DNA of 64,000 nt. Origin: Fragum whitleyi. Lineage: Eukaryota > Mollusca > Bivalvia > Cardiida > Cardiidae. The notes beneath the pieces were generated by a model. It was not told the origin of the DNA, did not search any database, and saw only the letters and a list, made by a program, of their open reading frames with translations. The stretch lies in contig OX411543.1 of NCBI GenBank assembly GCA_948146395.1, forward strand, positions 61,250,176 through 61,314,175. The letters are read 5' to 3'. This document shows positions 27,901 through 39,900 of the stretch, in pieces (position 1 is the stretch's first letter; each line of letters starts with the position of its first letter). A program made the position numbers and the translations under genes.

Positions 27901-30900
27901 CATTAAATCAGCAAATTGGGAACAGTTTCGATCCAAGTCCGGCTGTTCAGACTTCAGTCTGGCAAGGGTTGACATTTTGCGCACTATCAAGATGATACCT
28001 TTTAGTTGGCGGGTCACATATGAATGTTAGATTCTATGATTGTGGTTGAATTAACTCTTACCCTGCCGAATTCAAATTCTGATTAAATAGATGATAATCA
28101 TTTGTTTTAGTGTAAGATTGATTTATATTTCTGTTTGTGAACAACAAAAGCTATATTTTCACAAGTGGCAGATCTGCAAGTAAATGTGAAAATATAGCTT
28201 TTGTTGTTCACAAAATAAAATATCAATCAATTTACTTAAAAAAAGCATGATTTTTATTTGATTTCTGTAATGATGAAAAGAGACAAAATGTGAGCATTTT
28301 AAGCCAAATTTTATAAGATTGGATTATTTTGCATGTGATGTCTATCCAAGGTTCATAGTGACATCACTTATTTGGCTGTGCTTAGATGAACTCAGATAAG
28401 TGGCAGTTTGTCACATGATTATCTACTGTTTTATCTCAATAATTCATCAAAAATAATTCAAGAAAACTAGTTTCTAATTTGGAAGACTTAATATTTCATT
28501 TGACAAATTTAGCTTTATCACACACTGAGTTTTGCTAAGAAATTAAGAGTTTTCCTGCTGTAGATGATTTTCTAATTGTCTGTGGTCGAAATGAACTTGT
28601 CTACCAAAAAATAGATTAGATATATGAATAAGCTGAAACAAGCATTTACTTATTTAAAACAATGTTTTGATACTACCATGATAAAACCATTTGGATAATT
28701 CATCTCCTGGATCTATGTAGTACCATTCCAAAATTTACACTTGTGTTTACTCATCTACGGTAAAGTGACATAGAAAAAATTACTGTTGGAAAGTAGAAAA
28801 GCCTCAGGTGGATTAGTCAGCACGGAACTCACTACCCCTGTATTTAAATGTCATGGAGAAAGAGAAAAACAAAAAGAAAAAAATCCATCAATTTATTACA
28901 GACTTTCCAAACAAGAAGCCAGAAAGAATCGCTTACAAGAGAGATGGACATTGTTGAAAGATGAGGTTGAAAAGATCCATGAGTTAAAATCTATGGCGAA
29001 TCTCTATAGATCTACACAAGTTGTTGTAAGTATACATTGAGTCTGTGTGTTGCATTTCCAACAATTCAAATGAGCATGAAGGAAAACCTCTGGCACAGTC
29101 TGTAGGGATTGACAATAGTCCTTGGGCCTGAGACCTGTTGATTTAAGGAGGGACTGGTAGATGTTACCATGCTGCAGGTCCTTTAGGCTTGTAATTTATG
29201 GCAGCTAGTTACTTAGTATTTTAAATCTGTTCAGTTTTGAAAAAATAACCTTTCCAAAAGCTAAAACTTGCATTATCAAGTAGAAAACATTGTAGAAAAA
29301 GAAGAAATCGCTCTTCAAAATCAATTTCTTCTTTTCCAACAATGGTTTCCTTGCAATTTATCCCTTTAAGTGCTAAAAATCAATCATGGTTTCCATGCAG
29401 GACGTGTTAATATCAGGGAGGACTTGTTATATTTAGGGCTTACAGTTCCTTCAGGCTGGTGGCAAAAAGTAGTTAGTGTCAAACCCTGTAGGTCTAAGGT
29501 ATTCACTATGCAACCTGGAGATACATGTATATAAGGTATCACTTATGGGGAATTGCTTGTTATAGTGCGATTTTATTGACTTGAATCTGACCCCTGCTAT
29601 TTAGATGAATAAAAATCTGATTATTCCTACTCCGATTTGCATGTGCTTTCATAGGAATAAATAACAAACGATATTGAATGTATTATACAATTTGTTAATT
29701 GATATAATATGTCGGTTATTTTTATTTAAGCATTTTTTCCTCAGAGGTCAAACTCGGGTCAAATTAACCAGACTATACAAGTAATTTCTCCTTTTTCCAC
29801 AATGTTTCTCAATCCAATAATTATAGAGGAGAATTAAAAAGTGACTAGAACAGAAAGAAAAAATGGTATTATTGGAGAAATGGAAGGGTTCTTTAATGCC
29901 TCCAATAATCTGCAGTTTGTCGTCTTAGTTTAACAAAGTAACTCAATTGGTTCATTAATTACTCAGGCCATTTGATTTTTTTGTGAAAATGACTTAAGCA
30001 GGGCAATTCTTCATTCATGTTCCCTAATTATTATTTATTATATGTAATAAATTGAGATTGAACAAAGGTGTTCATGAGATATATAGGTCAAATTAGTTCA
30101 GGTCAACTAAGCATAATTAGATGAGGCTTTAATACAAAAATTGAAGTCATTTTTTTCTTCTATACATACTGTTCCGTTTTACCATTGTCCTGCTGAACCC
30201 AAGAGATTCCTGCTTTGGCAGGTGCAAAAGGCTTCTGCATGTGCCCTGGGGACCCCCCTGACTTGCCATGCTCAAGCTTTGAGTTGATTGATCAAGGTAA
30301 ATGGGGTCAAAACAGCCTCTGAAAATCACATAAACATAGCAAACTTTTGACAGTAATATCTTTTATGTACTTACAATTATTTGAACTCTTAATTCGAGAA
30401 AACTCAAGGTTGAGAAGAAAAAAGATGTATAACTTAGGAGCTTTATTTTAGTTCATATCACCTGATTTTCATGATTAAAGGGTTTACAAAAGTACAATTT
30501 CAAAATGAAAATGGACATACCGGCATAAATAAGTGCCCCCAGTGCTTTAAGCCCTTTGACTTTAACATAATTTTGCCAAGAATTTAATTTAGAATGACAT
30601 GGTTTAAAATTTGGTTATCTAATAATCATATTTTGACAAGAAAACCTGTCCTCTTCCTTGCAGGGCCACTTTTTGAGCTTAGACTATGTGAAAAAGTCTC
30701 AAAGTATGCAAAATGAAAGCTGTTACCATAGAGCAGTTGGTAGCAGATCAGACAATCATGAGATTTCATGGGTTTGGTTGATATCTTTTTATGCCCCCGA
30801 TAGGGAGGCATCATAAATTTGACTTGTCCGTCCGTCCGTCTGTCCGTCCGTCCGTCCGTCTGTCCGTCCGTCCGTCATTCCGTCCAAAAACTTTAACATT

Positions 30901-33900
30901 GGCCATAACTTCCTTATTACTATCAAAGCGGTGTCGGGGGCATTGTCATCTTACAGTGACAGCTCTTGTTCTACATATATCTCCCACAAATGGGTGGATA
31001 ACCTTAACCTTAAATGGAAAAGCAGCTTAAGGCTAGGGAAGAATGCAACAGTAGTACAGCTGTGAGAAATACATACTAGAAATCCATTGTTAGGTCCTCA
31101 GGCTGGCACATCAAACAGTGTGATTAGGTTTTTATGTCTCATACCGCCATGAATTAAAAAAAACTATACTCTCCATCTCTTGAAAGTATTTATAGCTATA
31201 TTTCCAAGTTTTACAGTCTAGTTTAACATGTGAGACATTAAAACATGTCCATTTTGTCAACAGTGATTGAAAACCTATATGACAAGTAATAATTAAAGGT
31301 TGATTAATTACTATTTAAATTTCTAGTATTTTAAGTAAAAAATGTAATTTGTAATGATGATTTATTAAGTACAACAATTTAAAAGTCCTCTAGTCTAAAT
31401 TTGTTGACATGTTCTTTATAGCTTGAAACTGATTTGGTTTTTAGCTACATTTGCTGAAAGCCACCTTGACTATTGTCACGAGACTTGTACTAGTGTATAG
31501 GTCTGTGTGTCCTTTTGTTCTTTTTTTAGCTCACCTGAGCACAAAGTGCTCAAGGTGAGCTATTGTGATCGTACAATGTCTGTCGTCCGTCGTCCACAAT
31601 TTCTTTAAACATCTCCTCCTTAACCAGTCGGCCAATCTTGATGAAACTTGGCAGGGATGTTCCTTGGGTCAAGCTCTACCAAAGTTGTTCAAATAAATGA
31701 AATCCATCCTTAACTTTCCCTTAACCCTTAACAAAAAGGGTGAAAATATGAAAATCTTCAAAAATCTTCTTCTCTGAAACCAGAAGGCAGACAGCTTTCA
31801 TATTTGGTATGTAGCATCATCTAGTAGACCTCTACCAAGTTTGTTCATATCAAGACCCTGTGATCATATTTGGTTTCCACCCGGTTGCAAACATTTTTAC
31901 ATAGAATCAAAGAGCGAAAATCTTAAAAAATCTTCTTCTTTGAAACCAGATGGCAGACAGCTTTCATATTTGGTATGTAGCATCATCTAGTGGGCCTCTA
32001 CCAAGTTTGTTTATATCAAGACTCTTGGGTCATATTTAGGCTCCAGCCGGGTGCATCCCTTTTAGCTCATCTGAGCATGAAGGGTAAAAATAGTAAAATC
32101 TTCAAGAATCTCTTCTCTTGATACCAGAAGGCAGACAACTTTTATATTTCTTATGTAGCATGATCTAGTGCGCCTCTACCAAGTTTGTTCATGTTAAGAC
32201 CCTAGGGTCATATTTTGGCTCCACCCGGGTGCAAACCTTTTTTACATAGAATCAAAGAGCGAAAAAGGCATATCTGTCTTCTTGGCTGAAAACATTCAAT
32301 GGTATTGATCTTATGTAGAAATTATCTCCATTTTGACATATGCCTATTTGATTAATGTGATGTCCTGGGGTTAAAAGAGACTCAGGTGAGCGATCTAGGA
32401 CCATCATGTCCTCTTGTTCATTGATAAATAATCAAAAAGCAATAAAAAAATAGTATTGGTCTGATACCTAGATTTCTTCATGATATAGGACCTGCAGCCA
32501 ATTCAGAACCCATTTTACCAGGTATGAATTGATTGTCTTGAGTTGTGGTCTTTTGTAATAACGGATGTCGCTTTAATTGAAAGATCTATGTGAATGACTT
32601 TGTGTTTCTTTGTTTTTCCTTCAATAGATTGCATATGCAAATGATTGGAACAATTATAGGACATCTTTGGAGGAATAAAATTATTAGTAATAATTTGATA
32701 ATTTAATTTTCTTCCTTGTTTGTGTTGTTCCTCAAAGATAAGGCATGAAATAAGCTGTAAGAAAAGGAATACATTAGGCGCAGCGGGAAATGGTCGAATT
32801 TCCTATAGATATATAGGGAGTTACAACTGTTTTACGCTGAGCCATATTACAAACTGCATAGTTCTTACATGAATTTCTCTCCTAGCATAGGTTTCTTAAA
32901 ATGTTAATCATTCTCAAAAAGTTTTGAAGTAGATTGTACTAAGCATCAGTTTTTAACATGCATTTTCTGAGTTTAGTGAGATTAAAAATTTGAACTTCTA
33001 GTATATTTGGTTATATTTTGGCAAAGCATTTAACCTTTATCATGTTGAATAAAAGCCTTGAGAAATTCGCATGAAATTCAAACTGTTGAAAGCACAGAAT
33101 GCACTTAAATTGTGAGTCAGTATTTATCTAAAAAAATAATTTTTAGATCATTCTGACTTAACAATATGGAAATAAGATTGTAAAAACCAAGATCAGTCTG
33201 TACATATGTGCTTACTGATCTTGGTCTCGGGAGAATGGTCAAATACCTAGGAGACAGTATTTAAAGGTCTTTTGATACAAATAAGAATGAAGAAAATGTC
33301 CTTTAGTACTTGAATCACTGATATTACAGTCCTTTTAACCCTTTGCTGTTTAATCCCTGCTTTTTACGTGCCTGTCATTTTATTATTGAGAAAACATTGT
33401 GAAAAAAGAAGAAATTGCTTCTGACAAGCAATTTCTTCTTTTTCCACACTATTTTCTACTGAATGGTTATTTTTCAAAGTAAATCCACTTTAAATTTTCG
33501 TCTGCAAAACCTTTGAATTTGGACAGGTCAATTTTTTTTAAAACAGGAAAGGGTTAATTTGAACTTCCATTTGTCAACTATTTTGTTGCTTCAACAAGAA
33601 GTTGGGATTTAGAGGAGCTATTTGCTCTTTATTTCTATTTTCGCAAGGTAGACCGCCGTCATTACACAGTTGGTAGCACGTCGGACTGTCAATCTAGAAG
33701 TCCAGGGTTCAATTTCTTTATGGTGGCACTCATCCTTTTCGACTATCAGTCTACCACCAATAGGTTGATAACCGTAGACCTATGTGGAATAGCAGCTGGA
33801 GGCTAGGAAAGGATGTGGTGGTAGTACTGGTGTGAGAAATACCAGGAATCCATTGTTAGGTGCTCCTTTTCATAACTGAAATAATGTTGAAAGCGACGTA

Positions 33901-36900
33901 AAACCCATTCAAACAAACAAATTGTGCACAAGGTCAGTTGTAATAAAAAGTAGATCTTTTATCTGTATTTAAATGAAGAGGATTTCATTGTACCATATTT
34001 CCCCAAATAATAGCTTCATCCATATGGTACACCCAATTCAAATGCTTGAATCTTATTCATGTGATATCCAAGTTGTCAAAGAGACTCAGTCGAGGGATTT
34101 AGGACAATCATGGTCATCTTGTTTTTAGCTCACCTGAGCACGAAGTGCTCAAGGTGAGCTTTTGTGATCGTAGAATGTCCGTCATCAGTCGTGCGTCGTC
34201 CACAATTTCTTTAAACATCTTCTCCTCCTAAACCAGTGGGCCAATATTGATGAAACTTGGCAGGGATGTTCCTTGGGTCAAGCTCTACCAAAGTTGTTCA
34301 AATGAAAGAAATACACCCTTAACTTTTCCTTTACCCTTAACAAAAAGTGTGAAAATATGAAAATCTTTAAAAATCTTCCTCTCTGAAACCAGAAGGCAGA
34401 CAGCTTTCATATTTGGTATGTAGTATCATCTAGTGGACCTCTACCAAGTTTGTTCATATCAAGACCCTGGGGTCATATTTGGGCTTTGCCCGGGCCCAAC
34501 CCTTTTTACATAGAATCAAAGAGTGAATTTTTTTAAAAATCTTCTTCTCTGAAACCAGATGGCAGACAGCTTTCATATTTGGTATGTAGCATCACCTATA
34601 GTTGGCCTCTATCAAGTTTGTTCATATCAAGACCTTTGGGTCATATTTGGGCTTTGCACGGGTGCATCCCTTTATCTCTTATGAGCATGAAGGGTGAAAA
34701 TATGAAAATCTTCAAAAAGTTTCTTCTATGAAACCAGAAGGCAAACAGCTTTCATATTTGGTATGTAGCATCATCTAGTGGACCTCTACAAAGTTTGTTC
34801 ATATCAAGACCCTAGGATCATATATTGGCTCCACCCGGGCGCAACCCTTTTTACATAGAATCAAAGAGCAAAAATCTTTTAAAAATCTTCTTTAATCAAA
34901 ACCAGAGGGTACACTGCTTTCATTTTTGGTTTGTAGCATCATCTAGAAGGCCCCTACCAAGTTTGTTCATATCAAGACCCATGGGTCATATTTGGGTTCC
35001 ACCCGGGCGCATCCCTTTCAGCTCATATGAGCACAAAGGGTGAAAATAGGAAAACCTTCAAAAATCTTCTTCTCTGAAACCAGTAGGCAGACAGCTTTCA
35101 TATTTAGTATGTAGCATCATCTTATGGACCCCTTCCAAGTTTGGTCATATCAAGACCCTGGGGTCACATTTGGGGTCCAGCCAGGTGCATCCCTTTTTAC
35201 ATAGAATCAAAGAGCAAAAAGGCATATCTGTCTTGCTCTTCGCTGAAAACTTTCCATGGTATTGATCTTAGGCAATTATCTTCTTTTTGACATCTGCCTA
35301 TCTAATTAATGTGATCTCCCAGGGGTCAGAGAGACCCAGGTGAGCAATCTAGGACCATCTTGGTCCTCTTGTTAAGTTATACAGTTCATTTTGAATTTCT
35401 TATATTTTTTCTAACATTTTTTTGTCAGTTTTCTATGATATTCCACAAATTTATATTTACAGCTTCCTTTGCCATGAACAAAGTACATTGAGTATGTAAT
35501 TTGCTGTAGCCTGTGTACAAATTTAAAAAAAAATGTAAATAACAGCTTATGGCATATATGTAGCTAACAGTAAATACACCTAGTTTGGTAAACTGAATAT
35601 GGTACAAGGCCTTTGATTCATTCAATGCCTTTGAATTATATTGATATGTTAGTTGTAAATATAATAGTGCATTTGACTGCTATATGGATCAACATTTAGC
35701 CAATATTTGCAAAAATGAATTGTTGAAAACTAATTTTTGCTCATTGTATCAATTTTTCAATCTTATACCATGAAGAAATATGTTTTTCAGAATTTTTGAA
35801 AGTAAAATACTGATTTCCCCTACGAAATTGCCTTATATGTCACATATATGTCTAGATCTATGTCCCATATAAGCGGCATATAAGTAACATAGTTGTTTGC
35901 CATATATGTGGCTTATATATCACAGATTAGGATTTTAAATGCAAATGAAATCTATGTCCCATATAAGTGGCATATATGGCTAAAATGCCATATAAGTCAC
36001 ATATATGTGGTTTATATGCCACTTATATGGGACTTATATGCCATTTATATTTGGCATGTAAGTCCCATATATGTCAAAAGTAGGTCAGTACCAGAATGCA
36101 TTTGTGTACACTTTATTCCGAAGAAATTATTTTCTTTGTCTCAAAAACTGTGTACAATATTTTCAACTTCTAAACTAACTTTTGAATATTACTTGCTGTG
36201 CAAATGAAAGGAGTGGTTATGTAAAAGTATTATAATATAACTTGGCAATGAAAAGAACAAGCCTGTAAGCGTAGCATTTTTCTACTTTGGGCAATTTATG
36301 AATTTCAGGCAAAAATAGGACTTTCTTTTCACTACATTCAAAGTAACAATTATTATTTCTTCTTTAATGCTTTTCGGTGGTTTATCGAGAAATAACAGTA
36401 GAATATCACTTGATAAACTCACCGCAAAAGCAGTGAAATTATCAAAAACTTATACCCTGCTTTTGTGCATTTCATCCTTTCTGACGTCATTTATGCGGGG
36501 CGAAATAAGTGACGTCACAATGAACGTTGCATAGCAATCACAAGCAAAATGACGCGCTTTACAAAAATATGTCAAAGAAATTTCACATTTTGTCTCATTT
36601 TTGCATTAAAGAAATAGAATAATTGTTTGTTTTTCGTGGAAGATCGATTTATATTTCATTTTGTGAACAACAAGAACACAAGTGAAAATATAGCTTTTGT
36701 CGTTCACTCAATGAAATATAAATGGATCTTACACTTAAACAAACGATTATCCTCTATATATATATGCTTGCATTGATTATTATACTGCAATTTGCTTCTT
36801 TGAATAATCCTGAACATGTGTTGCAGAATCACAATTAAAACAAGTTTTCTTAACATCCCAAAATTTCTTGTCCATTACCTCTATATTTCTGGAATATTGA

Positions 36901-39900
36901 TTTAAGAGTGATTTGTGCACCTAATATTTCATGTGAAAATTTCAATTACATATGAAAGAATTAGAAAAGAGAAATATCAATTATTTTTCACCTTAATTTC
37001 ATTGTTTATACATCCATATAATCCAAACACACCAGATTTTTTTCAAAACTACCACTAAACTGAATAAATGACTAAGACTTTGTTTCATTGGCTTAAACTG
37101 AGATTACAAGAAGAGGTTTCATTGGTCCAAGGTGTCAGGTGACTATGTGGCTTAGCAGCTATCCATATAAATGACATGGATGTTCTCCATTCATTTGACT
37201 ACCTAAGAAGGCTTATATGTCAGTTATATGTCAGTTATATGGGACTTAAAAAGAGATTGCTACCTTAACTAATTCCAGACATATAACTGGCATATACATA
37301 GATCTCACATAGTTGCATTTCAGCTCAACATATAAGTGGCTTATTAGCTCCACTGGCTGGCCTTTTGGCCAAAGGCCAGCCAGCTATTGTCATGGCGGGG
37401 TGTCCGTCGTGCGTCTGTCTGTGCATCGGTGCGTGCGTAAACTTTTCTTTAAACATCTTCACTTCCTAAACCGATGGGTGAATTTAGACAAAACGTGGCC
37501 AAAATAATCCTTGGGTTGTTCAAGAAATTCGGATTGACCCCCAAATATTGGCGTGGCAGGGTGGGGCTTATTTTGTCCCCGTATTATTTGAACGACATCG
37601 TCTCCTGAAACATTGGGCCGATTTCAATGAAACTTTACCAGAATGTTCCTTGGGTGACCCTCTTTTAAGTTGTTCAAGAAATTTTCATTGACTGCCAAAT
37701 ATGGGCGTGGCAGGGTGGGGCTTACTTTGACCTCGAAATCTTTGAAAGACATCTCCTCCTGAACAATTTTGCTAATTTCAATGAAACTTTACCAGATAAT
37801 TTCTTGGGTGACCCTCTTCTAAAGTTGTTCAAGAAATTTGCATTGACTCCCAAATATGGGCGTGGCAGGGTGGGGCATATTTTAACCCTGAATATCTTTG
37901 AACTACATCTCCTCCTGAACTATTAGTCTGATTTCAATGAAACTTTACCAGATTGTTCCTTGGGTGACCCTCTTCTAAAGTTGTTCAAGAAATTCGCATT
38001 GACCCCCAAATATGGGCATGGCAGGGTATGGCTTATTTTGACCACAAAGTCTTTGAACGACATCTCCTCCTGATCAATTTGGCAGATTTCAATGAAACTT
38101 TACCAGAATGTTCCTTGGGCGACCCTCTTCTAAAGTTGTTCAAGAAATTTGGATTGACCCCCAAATATGGGCGTGGCAGATTTGGGCTTATTTTGACCCC
38201 AAAATCTTTGAAAGACATCTCCTCCTGAACTATTGGGCTGATTTCAATGAAACTTTACCAGAATGAAAAGTTCTGATTTGCATAGGTGTCTAGTCAAAAG
38301 TGTGTGATTTTTAGCTAGCAAATTTTGTATAAAAATCGAGTACATGTATTTCTATTTAATAAATTTGTCTGTGTAGTTTTCATGTCAGGGACAATAAAAT
38401 GAGTGCAAGCAGTTATAGCGGTACAAATCATGTGATATTTAAGTTTAAAACGACTTCACCATTGATATGTAAATAAGCCATTTATTGTGTCAAAAAATAA
38501 GTATAAAACCTTTTTTGTTATATGTTTACATTTCCTTACTACTAAACAGTCTTCTCCAACCCTTGTGTTTAAGAGTGAGAAATGCAAAAATGTTAACCTC
38601 AACTAGATAGACAAAATCATAATTTTGAAAACATTTTATCCTCAAAAAATTTGGAATGGTATTAAACTTAAATCAAGATATTACAAAATACAGAAAAATT
38701 TCACCTATGCAATTTTGTGTTATTTGTGAAAAGGTTGGTCCTTATAGAAGTCAAATGGACTATATATACAAATAGGATTTTAATATGTATTGATTTATAA
38801 GACTTGCACTGCAATTATCATAAAATTATTTGTGAAGAAGTTGAGATATGGACCAAAAATCTTAGTTTTAGTGAAATTATATATATATACCTAGCTATTT
38901 ACTCAATATTTCTCCTCAAAAAAACAATTCATTGCATTTGAAATATATGTTTTACAAACCAGAGTATTTGCACATTTCTCAAGAACCTTATTTATCCTTA
39001 TAAATGTTCTTGCGAGCTATGCAAAAAAATATCTTTTATTTTTACTCATTTTCTAAGGCAAAATATATGTCTGAAATAAAGTTGTTTTACATTTCACTTT
39101 TAATTTGAGGTCAATTTTCACTAAACAATTATAATTCAAACAAACTTAACCCCAAATTAGAGTAAATGTCTCAATGAAATTGTTAAATAGAGGTCAATTT
39201 TTCAATAACAAAAGAGGTAAATAGTGAGGGGGTACAATTAGGAAGGGAGCTTTTGTTAGAGCAAATATGATTTTATTTGGTATAGTTTTACATTTTGTCT
39301 CCTGCCATTTGGCAAAGGGGAAATAGTAATGGTCTCCGTCCATCATTCCGTCACTAAACTTGTCTAGCGCATATCTCCTAAAGTATAAAAGCTATCAACT
39401 TGAAACTTTATAGGTGGATAGATCTCATGGAAGAAATACAACTCTTGCTTGCATAATTTTGGAGTCATTGCCCTTTGATTAAGCTTCAGTTTACTATTAA
39501 GTTTTGATGGTGGGGGATGGCCATGTTTGACATGGCTCTTGTTTCAATATCTTTACAATTTTTTACTCCTTAAAAAGTAGCCATCAATGGACTATGATGC
39601 TAATCATGTTTTTTTTTTGTTTTGTTTTTTTTTTATTTTGTTTTTGTTCAGCTTATAAAAAAAGGAGCTGAGGTCTACAGTTAGTAACATTATGAAATAG
39701 TAACCCATCTCAATCAAAACCATTCTGAATTGCTTACTCAGTGCTCCATTCATTCATTCCAAACACTCTGAAGAAAAAGGAGGCTATTAATAATGGTTAG
39801 GAAGACGTCCATCGTCCGTGGTGCACTGTGCGACATCCATCGTGCAACGTCCGTCGTCTGTCATCAAGATTTACCTTGTATGCACTCTAGAGGCCACAAT

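Larger units (their letters stand above)
35663..38764 (+). mobile_element. TIR element D3, split by about 2.4 kb of other elements
   Basis: The left part 35663-35818 (AGTGCATTTGACTGCTATAT, ATACCATGAAGAAATATG) and right part 38268-38764 (CTGATTTGCATAGGTGTC, AAAATTTCACC, AGGTTGGTCCTTATAGAAGT) align in order with D1, except that about 85 bp of D1 is missing at the break. Confidence 0.7.
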
